Source: Alisma plantago-aquatica
Lineage: Eukaryota > Streptophyta > Magnoliopsida > Alismatales > Alismataceae
DNA length: 64,000 nucleotides
Direction of reading: 5' to 3'
Assembly (NCBI GenBank): GCA_963693085.1
Contig: OY856409.1
Location: forward strand, 300,343,558-300,407,557
Shown here: piece after piece, positions 36,141 through 47,344 of the stretch
How the letters are laid out: every line of letters begins with the position of its first letter
Position numbering within the stretch: position 1 is the first letter of the stretch
Made by a program: the position numbers and the translations under genes
The notes under the pieces: generated by a model
Told to the model about the DNA's origin: nothing
Seen by the model: the letters and a program-made list of their open reading frames with translations, nothing else
Database searches by the model: none

Positions 36141-36297
36141 GCACTAAGCCTTGGATTGTACCTGAGAATGAAAGATTTTGAAAGTGAGAACCACATAGTA
36201 GAGTCAAATTTCAAGTAGATGATTGATTATGTCAAAAGAAAGAGCAAAATCCTAAATTAGTCTTAAAAGAACTAGATTTGACTAATTGATTCCGTTG
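36141..36297 (-). other. Leader of B between primer site and gag
   Basis: About 155 bases without a recognisable gene, rich in TTAAGACTAATT-like sequence. It belongs to the 5' untranslated leader. Confidence 0.6.
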
Positions 36298-36315
36298 TCC
36301 CCGGCAACGGCGCCA
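36298..36315 (-). other. Primer binding site of B (tRNA-Asp, perfect)
   Basis: TGGCGCCGTTGCCGGGGA on the minus strand, five bases from the LTR end. All 18 bases fit the complement of plant tRNA-Asp. Confidence 0.93.
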
Positions 36316-37683
36316 GAATTTGACATGAGATTTTATCGCAATACCAAACTCAGTCTGGGTTGAGATCCCCGACCTTTTACCAAAACCAAAGTGCAATAAT
36401 ACCACCCGCAAGAGGACGGATCTTATCGCAGTATAGTTAAGCATCGAACCCAAAGGACAATGTTTTTAAGAATCTTTTTCAGTCTAATCTAGTTCGAGTT
36501 AAGACTAATATTTAGAACTATTGATAGATTTGAGGTTAATAAAACTAATAGCAAGAAAGTAAAAGCTGAATTAAAGTTGGATTTAGATCAATGATATGGA
36601 ATCACTGGGATATTATCGGGTTTCACCACAACTACACATGCAAACACATTCAATCACAAACAATCCAGGAAAGATATACCATTTCAAATTGAGCTGCTGC
36701 AAAACCCCCCATACGGGCGTTAGGTTTGCGTAAGCATCACCTTAGGCATCAGATGTTTCATCACCATCCGGATCACTTACTTATGGCTCCAAAGATATAG
36801 AAATCCAACAAAGGTTGTGGGCCCCCTATACAGGCGTTAGGCACACAGAAGCATCACCGAAGTCTAGATGGCTCATCCCCTCACAGATCATACACTTACT
36901 ACCTCGAAGAAATCCCATTCTATTTCTAGTTTGGGAGTCAACCACATTAACTGATAAGCAAGCATGTGATAGATCTACCAACTAACATCGACGATAAACA
37001 AAAACAATACAAAATCCAACTAAGGTTGCAGTCCTCTCTGAGGGATGTTTAAACCACAGAAGCATCACCGTAGGCTAGATATCTCGTCCCCTCACGGATC
37101 ATACACTTACGACCTCAAGGAATCCTATCAGAAGTTCTCATCAAGGAGTTGAACTTTGTAAACCGCCATTCCATCCCACATATAGAAGATTTCACAATAA
37201 GGGAGAGAACAAGATGAAAACAAGTAGATAATCGACTACAAACATACCAACTAACAACGAAATGGAAAGTTATATACATTTCCATGGAGAGTTTAACAAG
37301 AGAACATGATTTGCATGGGCAGTGGGGCTAGTCCCCGCACCCCAGCGAAAAGGTACTACTCACTCATGATGCGAGAAATAAGAAGAGTAAGAAAGAGAGA
37401 GAAATCCGCTATGAACTCAGTGTAGAAGGTAGTCGCAGCTCGGTGAAGAAGATACAACCTTCTATGTCGTGTAGGAGCAGATTTGGACGCGAATAGGAGA
37501 TGCCAAGACAGACCAGATAGTCTCCCTCGCTCTGTCTTCCTTTTCTCCTTAGCCTCCTTGGTTGCAGCACGAGCAGTAGGTGGAATGAAACTAGTGTGGA
37601 CGACACTGGATTTGGATCAGACCTGTGTACAGGTAGCTGGTCGGTGTCCCGAAACTGATGCCCAAATGAGGACCCTTAGGGTC

Positions 37684-37692
37684 CTATTTATA
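37684..37692 (-). promoter_or_regulatory. TATA box in B 5' LTR
   Basis: TATAAATAG followed by the GGACCCTAAGGGTCC region. This would drive the genomic transcript of B. Confidence 0.7.
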
Positions 37693-38179
37693 GGCACATG
37701 ACTGGATCTCATGCTTTTGGTGTGATTTTAGTCTAAATGGTTTGGGAGATATTTATTCTGCTCAAACGGTTTGCTCTCTCGGTTTGGTGTCCAATCGTTT
37801 TGCATGCAATTGGCTTAAACGGTTTTAATAGCAACAACTTCAAATAGTCTTGCGTAATGCTCCATTTGGTTTGCATGCATGAGCATTTCACATGAACTTC
37901 TCAAATGGTTTGGAAGGGAGTCTCGGTTTGCATGCGTAGCAAATGATCTTCACATTTCAGCCAATCAGTTTCATGCAAGTCATCTTATCACACAGTCCTC
38001 CATTCGGTCTTCACAAGTATCCAGCAAACGGTCTGCTCTCTCGGTTTGCAAGATGCCTCCATTCATTTTTGTCTTCACCTGGGATATACTCAGCCATGAT
38101 TCCAAACGGTCGCTGTAAACCGATTGTTGCTCATTAGTTCTTCACAGTCTTAGTTTTCATAGCAAGCGGTCTTTACGTA

Positions 38180-38410
38180 TAGCTCAAACGGTCTCATAGA
38201 CCGAAACTCTTCAAACAGTCTCACAGACTGAAACTCTTCAAATGGTCTTACAGACTAGAACTCTTCAAACAGTTTTGCATTCCAGAACTCCTCAAGTGGT
38301 CTTGCAGTCTGGAACTCCTCAAACGGTCTCACAGACCAAAACTCTTCAAATGGTCTCGCAGACCGAAACTCTTCAAATGGTTTCACAGATCGAAACTCTT
38401 CAAATGGTTT
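38180..38410 (-). repeat. 27-bp tandem array in B 5' LTR
   Basis: About eight units with the core AAACGGTCTCACAGACCG or variants. It is the counterpart of the array interrupted by E in the other LTR. Confidence 0.85.
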
Positions 38411-38729
38411 TGGGGTGAGCATGTCTGTTCGGTCTTGAGACTGAATGGATGAAACCGATTGCTCAGACCGATTGAATGAAACCGTTTGGTTAGACCGATT
38501 GGTCAGAACTAAGGGTGAGTGAAGGTGGGTCCCGGCTGACTGTTCAACCTTACCAAGACCTGCATTAAATCAACATAAATTCAGTTAAAACCTTGATAAT
38601 CGAATCAATTAAGTAATTTTGCACATTATGATTCATTTTGATATTTAATGAGTGAAATTTGATGTGTTAAGTCAAAATGAGCCCAAGATGGTAAATGAAA
38701 TTCCTGATGAATATGCATTCATCAATCAC

Positions 38730-39495
38730 CCAGACTATCTTTTCTAGGGGTTCTTTTAGTTTTCTAAATGTTTCCCAAATTTTTCTTCTCTGCCATGTAC
38801 TTGATAATGGAAACCATGCGTGGGTAAACCCCTTGTTCCTTATAACCCTAGAGTAGCCCAAATATGCATTGTAATAGACTTTTATGCATTAATATATCAA
38901 TTTCTCTAAATTTCTAAACTTATTTATATGAGATTGTCATGAACTATTCATTCTTGATCACCATAGGTAGTTAGTTAGAGCTTTATTTTTTTGAAAAAGG
39001 GAATTAATGGTTGGAAAATTCATAGAAATACATGTTTTATATCGCCATTTGAGAAAGGTGGATTATGAATGTGAAGAGATTACCCAGAGTTTTTGATAAA
39101 AAACCTAACTAATAACAAAATTAGTAAAGAGTGGGATTGATACTAGATTAGGTAGTGAATTATACCATGAGAGCAGGTAATTCTTGCTTAAAGTCTCTTA
39201 GTCCAGGGTTAGGGGAAATATTTAAATGTTATGATGTTAATTGCAATGTTAACTGAGGTGAAACCATAATCCTAAGGAAGTCACTCCAATTGAGATCAAC
39301 AATTAGTAATTTTAGATTTATTTTCTATTTTTGATAATTAAACCTTCACTTAAGTTTTCATCGGCCTAGCTGATCACATTATGGTTAGTAGTATTTTCTG
39401 GATTAATGTTTTCCTGAGTTTGACATCTGGGCCTCTTAAGGCCTATATTACATTAATACATACACTTGCATTTGACGTGTAGTTTAAATGTATCA
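38730..39495 (+). repeat. 3' LTR of A, right part
   Basis: Continues the A LTR after B and matches about 7256-8028. The leader motif (GTGGGTAAACCCC ... GAGTAGCCC, 38819-38859) is present. It ends GTATCA, followed by the A target duplication ACCAA. Confidence 0.9.
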
Positions 39496-39500
39496 ACCAA

Positions 39501-40398
39501 CCTCATGACATACCAATACGCAATAGTGAGGAGTGTGAGTTTCGAAGTTACAAGAAAAAAATTCATAATAGGGATAGGTAAAGTAGAAATGGGAGAAATA
39601 ATGAGGACGACAATAATGACAACGACAATCATAACAATGCATATGATGATGATGATGATGATGATGATGGAGGCCCTTATCTTTGTAAATTGGCAACATA
39701 CGTGCTAATGAATCAAGGTGACCATTCCTCATTATGAGATTTAATGCTCCGAATTTTGAGTTGAAGCCAGCAATGATCACCATGATTCAAAACAAGTCTT
39801 TTAGAAGAAATTCTCAAGATGAAAACCCCTACCATCATTTGTATACCTTCAAAAACATTTGCGACACCATCAAGATGAAGAGGGTTCTGTAGGAGGTTGT
39901 ATACTACAAGGGATTTAACTTCTCCTTGAGAGATAAAGCCTTGTCATGGTACCTTGCTCTACCTAATAAGAAAATTAATAGATGGACACCCTTGGCATAC
40001 ACTTTTTTCACCAAATTCTATCCGGTGGAGAAGATCCTTAGGCTCAGACACAAGATAAATGAATTCATGTAGAAGCCTAGAGAGAATCTGTATGAGGCAT
40101 GGAAATAGTTTCAAGAATATCAAAGGGAGATCCCTCACCATAATCATGACAAGGGATTTTTGGTCATGAATTTTTACAATGGTCTTACTCCTGCCAAGAG
40201 AACTTCACTAAATGTAGCAGCATGAAGTGATTTCTTAGACAAGAATCCAAAGAAGGCAATGGTCATAATCAAGAATATGGTTTGACTTCAAGTGGGACTA
40301 TATTATGATAGAGGACATGCCAAAAAGGTAACACATGAAGGAATAGTTATAGAATCAAAAGATTTGGAAACTATAACTGCCCAGATTTAGAAGATAGA
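39501..40398 (+). pseudogene. gag of element F, main part
   Basis: Resumes the F gag frame cut by A at 6592. A GAT run at 39640-39672 encodes a poly-Asp tract. The capsid part (about 39725-40390) reads FELKPAMITMIQN, NPYHHLYTFKNICDTIKMK, FSLRDKALSWYLALP, FTKFYPVEKILRLRHKINEF, ENLYEAWK and FQEYQREIPHHNHDKGFL, then FYNGLTPAKRTSLNVAA. This is the usual Athila/Tat gag order. Stops occur near 39890, 40068, 40107, 40224 and 40283. The sequence then stops abruptly at the G LTR. Confidence 0.8.
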
Positions 40399-40865
40399 TG
40401 ATGAATGCATATTCATCCTGATTTTTAGTCATCCTTTTTATAAACAATTTGATTCAATACTTTCGATTTATCTCTTAAATCTCACATAATGCATGTTCTC
40501 TAAATAAATCCAATTATTATGATTTTTTATCAAATTAATATTGATTTGGTACAGGTCTAAACCAAGTCATATCATCTCATGGAGCTCACCAAAGAACCTC
40601 CCATTTCTAACCTTGACCAAACGATCTGCTCTAATGGTTCTAACCTTTCAGTTTCAGATATTCACCCACAAGGTCTCAAGACCGTTTAAGCCCATTCGAT
40701 CTCAAGACCACATGAACCTAAATGATCTCAAGACCAGACGTCGTCTAATGGTTTCAAGACCGTTTGGACATAGAACCGATTGGATACTCTAAAACCATTT
40801 GGGATAAAGACCATTTGAACACCTCTAAACCATTTGGATGAAGACCGGTTAGCACACATAAGCAA

Positions 40866-41125
40866 ATGCCATTCGGTCCCAAGATCGTTTGGTGCCATTC
40901 AGTCCCAAGACCATTTGGTTCCATTCAGTCTCAAGATCGTTTGGTGCCATTCGGTCCCAAGACCGTTTGGTGCCATTCGGTCCCAAGACCCTTTGGTGCC
41001 ATTCGGTCCCAAGACTGTTTGGTGCCATTCGGTCTCAAGACCGTTTGGTGCCATTTGGTCCCAAGACCGTTTGGTGCCATTTGGTCCCAAGACCGTTTGG
41101 TGCCATTCGATCCCAAGACCATTTG
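40866..41125 (+). repeat. 26-bp tandem array in G LTR
   Basis: About ten units with the core CATTCGGTCCCAAGACCG followed by TTTGGTGC. Each unit has a CGGTC/GACCG dyad. The position matches the 27-bp array of B, but the spacer between dyads has a different sequence. Confidence 0.9.
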
Positions 41126-41269
41126 CTCACAAGACCGAATGAAGACCGAAAGAAGACAGACCTCAAGGCCGTTTGGACATCATACGGTCTCTAAACCATT
41201 TGGACGTCAAAAGGTCTCAAAACCGTTTGAGCTGCTTCACGCCAAAAACATGAAGCTCCCATCCAAGCC

Positions 41270-41278
41270 TATAAATAG
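41270..41278 (+). promoter_or_regulatory. TATA box in G LTR
   Basis: TATAAATAG just after the CCAAGCC stretch, followed by ACCCCAAGGGTCC. It corresponds to the B LTR boxes. Confidence 0.7.
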
Positions 41279-41572
41279 ACCCCAAGGGTCCTCATTTTGG
41301 CATCGGTTCTGGGATGCCGACAGGCTGCCTATACATAGGTCTGATCCGAATCCAGTGCCGTCCACGCCAATTTCATTCCACCTACTTCCCGTGTTGCAAC
41401 CAAGGAGGCTAAGGAGAGAAGGAAGACAAAGCAAGGGAGACTGCCCAGTCTGTCTTGGCATCTTCTGTTCAATCCATATCTACTCCGACACGAAGTAGAA
41501 GGTCGTATCTACTTCACTGAGCTGCGACTACCTTCTGCACCGACTTCATGGCAGATTTCTCTTTCTTTCTTA

Positions 41573-42470
41573 TTGACATTGTTCGATACCTGGAATAATA
41601 CCACATGATTGGTTAAATCCCAATACCTGGAATAATAACACAGGATTGGTTAAATCCCAATACCTGGAATAATGTCACAGGATTGACATAGTTCAATACC
41701 TGGAGTATTTACACATGATTGGCATAGTTCAATACCTGGAATAGTTGCACATGATTGACATAGTTCAATACCTGGAATAATAACACAGGATTGGTTAAAT
41801 CCCAATACCTGGAATAATAACACAAGATTGGTTAAATCCCAATACTTGGAATAATAACATAGGATTGGTTAAATCCCAATACCTGGAATAATGTCACAGG
41901 ATTGACATAGTTCAATACCTGGAATAGTTACACATGATTGACATAGTTCAATACCTGGAATAGTTGCACATGATTGACATAGTTCAATACCTGGAATAAT
42001 AACACATGATTGGTTAAATCCCAATACCTGGAATAATAACACAGGATTGGTTAAATCCCAATACCTGGAATAATAACACGTGATTGGTTAAATCCCAATA
42101 CCTGGAATAACTGCACAGGATTGGTAATAACCCACACGGAATAATTGCACATGATTGGTAATAACCCAATACCTGGAATAATTGCACAGGGTTGACATAG
42201 TTCAATACCTGGAATAATAACACAGGGTTGACATAGTTCAATACCTAGAATAACTACACAGGATTGGTAATAACTCAATACCTGGAATAATTGCACAGGG
42301 TTGACATAGTTCAATACCTAGAATAACTGCACAAGATTGGTAATAACCCAATACCTGGAATAATTACACAGGGTTGACATAGCTCAATACCTGGAATAAT
42401 ATTACATGATTGACATAGTTCAATATCTGGAATAGTTGGGATTGGCATAGTCAAATACTTGGAATGGATA
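41573..42470 (+). repeat. 36/37-bp minisatellite in C 5' LTR
   Basis: Some 24 tandem units share CAATACCTGGAATAAT. Three types alternate: a with TTAAATCCC, b with ACATAGTTC, c with TAATAACCC. The left half follows a bbbaaa-like six-unit order; the right half alternates b and c. Units decay after about 42440. Minus-strand frames across it (42014-42598) are products of the repeat. Confidence 0.92.
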
Positions 42471-42760
42471 CACAGGAAAATTATAAGTCCAATGCTCGTA
42501 CTAGATGCACAAGATCGGTATAATCCAATGCTTGGAATACTTATACAGGATTGGTATGGACCATTGCCTAAATAAGACATGATGATGTACACTCTCATGT
42601 CCAGTATAAACTAATATCCATTTAGCAGATTGGCTAAGGCCATCAGATAGAAACAAAGAAGAGTCATGGATGACATATCAGAGTAATGAGTATCATGAGA
42701 AAAGCATGAGATGTTGAGCTAATATAATAGATAAATAATATACATGTTCTTTCTATTCCT

Positions 42761-42770
42761 TATAAAGAGA
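42761..42770 (+). promoter_or_regulatory. TATA-like box in C 5' LTR
   Basis: TATAAAGAGA downstream of the minisatellite, also at 60921-60930 in the 3' LTR. It is a plausible promoter for the C transcript. Confidence 0.45.
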
Positions 42771-43411
42771 ATAGATGATTTACTTCTCTATCACAGATAG
42801 TTGCAATAGTTAAAGATGAGAATGATATAAACTTCTTATCCTCTATTCAGATTTATATTATAAATTGCAATAATAATGTTTCTGGCAGAGAGTTATATAT
42901 CTCGCTGGGGAAATTTTTAATTGTCTCACCCCCATGGGATCCAATATTTTTAGGTGGACGAGCACGGAGGAGATTGAGAATATCTCACAGAGGAAGAACT
43001 TCAGCAGCAACAGGTACAATAGCAACAACTCAGGTGGAGTGTGTTGTCTGTCGTGTTCATAGATAGAAGTCCAATGTGTCGTCTCTGTACTCTCAGGTCC
43101 TCGGAGTTAATAGTTACTGCTTTTAATGAATCATTTTAAGATTTTGGCTTAATGCCTAGAGGTTCTTATGCTGTCTGTGTTTAACTTTTAATAAGGTAGT
43201 TGATGTTGTAACCCTCGAGAAGAGATAGTACAAGATATGTACTTATGAACCAAGATGTAAATGTAATACATTGGTTCTTGTTTAAAGAGTTTTTATTTGA
43301 TTGGAACTATTTGAAAAAGGTTTTAATTTTAAGTGATTTTCAGTAATCCGCTGCAAATGATCGCTTCCGCTTAGTTAATCTTGTTTTTGTGAGTTGGATG
43401 CCATAATTTAG

Positions 43412-43423
43412 TGGTATAAGAGC
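43412..43423 (+). other. Primer binding site of C (initiator tRNA-Met)
   Basis: TGGTATAAGAGC differs by one base from the complement of initiator tRNA-Met (TGGTATCAGAGC). It is followed by TCTAGGTTCG. Confidence 0.85.
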
Positions 43424-43540
43424 TCTAGGTTCGCTGAGTCTACAAAGACATAGGACTAAGGTATTGAGTCTGTTCTAAGTGTACTCCAGTGTATCTTATA
43501 GTGCCTTCTTCTTATGCAGAAGAAGATATATAACTTGAAG

Positions 43541-44530
43541 ATGTCTGAAGAACGTGAGGGATACGTTGCTGAGAGCAATGTTGTTGCACCAGTGGGAGGT
43601 GCAAGGGATCAGGCAAGGGAGGAACCAATGCCTGAAAATCCCCAGGTTGATGAAGTCATGAGAGGAAACCCAGATGTTCATAATCTTTTTGGGCAACTCA
43701 TGACCACACTGAGGTATATGGAAGACCGGATGCCAACACCGACACCTAGGGCACCAGTTTCCAATGAGGGATATGGGTCTGGTAACACCTTTGAACGACT
43801 ACGTCATGTAGGAGCCATAGAATATGCTGGAACATCTGACCCAGCAGATGCTGATCTCTGGCTCACTGAGTTATAAAAAACTTTTAAGATCCTTAGTATC
43901 CCAGAGGCTGACAAAGTTAAACATGCAGTGTACCTTTTGAAGGGTAGTGCTGGACACTGGTGGGCTATAGAAGAAATAAAAAGGAATGATGAAGAGGTTG
44001 AATGGGAGGAATTTCATCGAGAATTCATCAATAAGTATTTTCCAAAGACATACTTAGATGAAAGGATCTCACAGTTTGAGAAGATTCGACAGGGAGCCAT
44101 GTTGATAAATGAATATGGGGTTAAGTTTATGGAACTTTTGTGATTTTGTCCTCAAATGGAAACTACTGAGGAGGAGAAGATCTAATGTTTTGAGAAGGGA
44201 CTGAATGCTGAGATGTCCATCCCAGCATATGCCCTAGAAAGTAGAGAGAGGTTTTCCACATTTGTGGAGTCTATACGGAGGATAGAAAGGTTTACGATAA
44301 GGAAACATGAGACAAAACTCAAAAGAAAGTCTACACAGTCACAGGGACCAATGATTACTGATACTAAACAACCAAAATCTTCACCAATTCAACCTCAATA
44401 TAGTGCACCTATGCAGGGGTCATCAAGTTGGGGTCGAGCTTGTCACAAATGTGGACAACTAGGACATTTTAGACAACAATGTCCAAGGAGAAATAGTGAG
44501 GTGACCCAACAGTCAAGTCATAATATGTAA
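43541..44530 (+). pseudogene. gag of element C with intact zinc knuckle
   Basis: A single frame of 329 codons with three internal stops (TAA 43874-43876, TGA 44141-44143, TAA near 44183). Blocks in order: DPADADLWLTEL, IPEADKVKHAVYLLKGSAGHWW, EFHREFINKYFPKTYLDERI, KGLNAEM, then the CCHC zinc knuckle CHKCGQLGHFRQQC near 44432-44475. This is the usual chromovirus gag layout. The start is placed at MSEER; an in-frame Met 27 bases upstream (43514) is possible. No frameshift was seen, so this gag decayed only by point changes. Confidence 0.88.
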
Positions 44531-45929
44531 AATCCACAAGGACCTCAGTCCAGTGGAGCAGATGGTGGAGGACAAAGACAAGTGTCAAAATTTGGTCCAT
44601 CTACTTCTGGTAGTAGAGGACAAAGGCAATAACAAATAACAACTAAGTCCATGTTTTGGGCCAGATAAGATGCTAGTTATCTTGTAAAAGGTAGACTTGT
44701 CAAGATAGAACTATCTATTTTGAGTTACCTTCTATTTCCTACTATAAGAAAGGTAGTTGTTGTTTATTTTATCTATATAATCCTTTAAGGATATGAGGAA
44801 TAGATAAGAAGGATGAAAACTTATGTTCAGTTTGATATCCGCTTATATGTTTGAAAATTTCTCTTTTCATGCAGAAAGGGAAGAGATGTAAAAGAAACAC
44901 TCAGAGAAAATATGAGATACTAAGTAGTGAAATTTAAAGAGATGTTAAGAATATGAAACATAATACAAAACAAATACATACTACCTAATTTCAGTTCTTG
45001 AATACCCTGGCCAGGTATTCATTTATTGAAGGAAAGGTAAGTATGACATACCTAGATTGTTATCTTTCTGATTACTCTGATCAAGTAATCATTATGAAAC
45101 AATCTAAAAAAAGAAGTACGAGATGTGGCATGGATATTTCTACCACATTCTAATTGATATATGAATGAATTTGATTTAATTATAAATCAATTTATAAACA
45201 AAAGAAGATGTTTAGTATAATGTATACCTTGGTCTGAAGACCTAGAGGTGATAAGTTACCTGATGGAAGGTAACAATAATCAGTGACAAACTAAAGGTTT
45301 GAATACCTATATCTAGTAATCATGGTGAAAATGATATTAAGAAATGATGACAGGTGAGCATCCATATGATTCCTATGTTGATGGCAAGGAACCAAGAAAG
45401 AAATAAGAGTAAATAACTCACGAAAAGTAGAAGGTTCATGTAATGTTTAAAGGAGATGATAATCTCTTCTCATGAATAAACAACCCTGGATAACAATAGG
45501 GTGATAAGAGGAATATGATCCTTTGTTTTCTTTTCTTTCTGTGACATGGCAACCAAGTTGGTCTTAGAACACTTGGTGTGCATAAATTAAAATTGATTAT
45601 TTGATGGATACTTAGAAGAGTATTAGTTGTCTTGGACTTGGGTTCCAAGAAAAAGATATGTATAACAAGAAATGTCCCAGTATGAAAGAAATATGAAATG
45701 TGATGTGTTTTCAACACATGTGATGGATACCAAGGTAAGGAATTATGGTATCAGATAATTTATGTTGACCACCTGTAGTGGTTAACTGTGAAATCAGTTT
45801 AAATACATTTTATAGCATGGACATCATATGTAAGGGGTTTATGCCTTGCATAAACATGACATTGAGATGTTATGTGAAGACTTGAGGAGATGATGGATAA
45901 TATTTGTTTCCCTTTATCTGGGATTTCAA
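44531..45929 (+). other. Non-coding interior of C after gag
   Basis: No protease, RT, RNase H or integrase motif was found in about 1.4 kb. The first 100 bases continue a Gln/Ser-rich gag tail. The region is AT-rich; one minus-strand frame (45436-45717, 93 codons) is not recognisable. Repeated pairs such as ATACCTATATCTAGTAATC / ATTACTCTGATCAAGTAATC are seen but not explained. Confidence 0.6.
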
Positions 45930-45959
45930 GGACGAAATCCTTATTAGGGGTTTATAATT
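45930..45959 (+). other. Polypurine tract region of C
   Basis: GGACGAAATCCTTATTAGGGG followed by TTTATAATT directly before the LTR start TGTAACATCC. The GGACGAAAT block before the PPT is common in Del/Tekay-type elements. Confidence 0.65.
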
Positions 45960-47344
45960 TGTAACATCCATGACCTGTGTTATGCTTTAACCCTAGGTGT
46001 TTTGTTTAAGAAAGACAATTATATGCTTTCTCTTATATTTTGAAAAGTAATTAAGGTTCAAGAGGAACTTATATTTCAATTTTAGTCCTTATTGAATAAT
46101 GTTGAAACAATGTTTGCTTAGTTTGGACTAAAGTGCAAATTACCCAATGTGAGGGGTTAACTTGAAAATGTTACTTGATAAATGTTCCTCATGTGTAGAA
46201 GCATCTTGAGAATGAAGATGATGCAGAGGTATGGCTTGGGAAAGCCTGAGTAACAAGAAAGAGTTGATTAAGCAATGCTTATGCATTAAACCTAGTTTTG
46301 GTGCAATGTGCAATTTACCCAAAACCCAGTGTTCAATATGCAAATTACCACTTTAGAATAGTCCCTAATGTTTCTTGGAATCATGTAGAGAAAAGAAAAT
46401 GAGAGGGGTGTCTCATTTGTATCATTTTGGAGCAGAGAGAATCTTGATATTAAAATAATCAAGATTTAAGCATAATTGGAACTTTACTTCAATTATATGC
46501 AAAAACAAAATATATTAATTGAAGTGCCCTTCAACCAAAATTGAAATGGTTGAAATCCATATATGTGGACGACCATGTGCCTTGCAAAGGCACGAAAATA
46601 TCTAAGGGAAGTGGATAACTCACTCACATTATTATAAGAAAAAGAAATATCCACTCACTTATGGATACTATTATAATATGATTTAAGGTGCTTAATTTGC
46701 TTTTATTTAAATCATGGATAATTGAGAGGAATAAGAGGAAAAAGAGATATCCTCGTAACCAAGGAAGGGAAGGGGGAAAGTGGCAAGGAAATGGAGGAGT
46801 TATCCCCTACTTTCTCTCTCATAAAATGAATTTTTTATAAAATGCATATATGCTCCTTTATCCATAACTTGGAAAGGGAATTTCGTATCCACTTTCATTT
46901 CTTACTTGCAAAAACGACCAAGGGATATTGGAGCAACAATAGGACGACCCCCAACCTGTTGGTAAGCTTCTTGACCTTCTTTCACCTTGATTCCATGGTG
47001 GAAATCACAAATCAATGCATGATTTCTTCTTATCTTCACTTGATCTTCAATTCTAGACATTCCTTTTCACTCAAACCTTGAGGACGAGCTTGGGATAGTT
47101 GAATGTGTTGCTTTTATCATTAAATACGTGGAGGTTGAAGCTTTGAAGCTCAATTGGAGGTAGGTTTTATAACTTGAACCCTTAATATTGTTATTGCATT
47201 CAATTCCTTATCAACTGTTGATCCTTTCTTCATTCTCGAAATTTTATTTGGTTGATTGATGCAATCTCCATGAAAATCACAACACGTTTTGTGGGTTTAT
47301 ATCTTGATGATGATGACATCATAATAAGCACACAACTCCCCAAA

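Larger units (their letters stand above)
18053..38724 (-). mobile_element. Element B: full-length gypsy retrotransposon (Athila/Tat type), carrying E
   Basis: Minus-strand element with LTRs of about 2.4 kb, a perfect tRNA-Asp primer site, gag, PR, RT, RNase H and integrase, and a 1.5-kb 3' non-coding region. The target duplication ATCAC is perfect (18048-18052 and 38725-38729), and removing B rejoins the A LTR exactly. It has no ORF2 like that of A and D. The genes carry scattered stops but long stretches stay open (RNase H 138 codons, integrase parts 137 and 107 codons). G is another copy of this family on the plus strand. Confidence 0.93.
36321..38724 (-). repeat. 5' LTR of B
   Basis: On the minus strand starts TGATGAATGCATATTCATCA, an 8-bp-arm hairpin, and ends ATCTCATGTCA. 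It contains the 27-bp array at about 38180-38410, the TATAAATAG box at 37684-37692, and a U5 part with repeated CATCACC blocks. Small frames (37409-37606, 37483-37701, 37879-38118) are shared by chance with the other LTR and are not genes. Confidence 0.95.
6593..39495 (+). mobile_element. Element A: full-length Athila/Tat-type gypsy retrotransposon, carrying B and E
   Basis: LTRs of about 1.44 and 1.46 kb (the second split by B) flank a tRNA-Asp primer site, gag, PR, RT, RNase H, integrase, a spacer, a second ORF and a polypurine tract. The target duplication ACCAA is perfect (6588-6592 and 39496-39500) and rejoining it restores the F gag frame. By eye the two LTRs differ far more than those of D or E, so A is an old insertion, as its place in the nest requires. 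Every gene is broken. It is related to D throughout gag, PR, spacer and ORF2. Confidence 0.9.
40399..41572 (+). repeat. 5' LTR of element G (B family), truncated
   Basis: Starts with the same 20-base terminal hairpin as B (8-bp arms TGATGAAT/ATTCATCA) and continues through a CCGTTTGG-rich U3, a TATA box and an R region that matches B from the CCTATAAATAG box to GATTTCTCTTTCTTTCTTA. It ends suddenly where C minisatellite sequence begins. About 1.2 kb of LTR, the primer site and the first part of G gag are missing. Long overlapping frames here (up to 210 codons) come from the short repeat. Confidence 0.85.
41573..43405 (+). repeat. 5' LTR of C, left-truncated
   Basis: Only the minisatellite and the 3' third of the LTR remain. 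It matches 49815-50638 plus 60418-61564 of the 3' LTR. It ends GGATGCCATA (CA in the other LTR), seven bases before the primer site. Roughly 3.8 kb present in the 3' LTR is missing at the left. Confidence 0.88.

Noticed and set aside
36298..36315. tRNA-Asp gene fragment
   Set aside because: Only the 18 bases complementary to the tRNA 3' end are present, adjacent to an LTR; it is a primer site.
39640..39672. GAT microsatellite as an independent feature
   Set aside because: It lies in the F gag frame and encodes a poly-Asp tract; short and unremarkable.
40834..41498. Overlapping long frames (101, 102, 210 codons) in the G LTR
   Set aside because: They are created by the 26-bp array, which lacks stops in several frames on both strands; repetitive peptides only.
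42014..42598. Minus-strand frames with repeated NYVNPVQLFQVL-like peptides (also 49755-50581 and 60365-60836)
   Set aside because: Translation of the 36/37-bp minisatellite; unit length varies and no start or promoter is evident.
45436..45717. 93-codon minus-strand frame in C
   Set aside because: No recognisable motif; isolated in AT-rich non-coding DNA.
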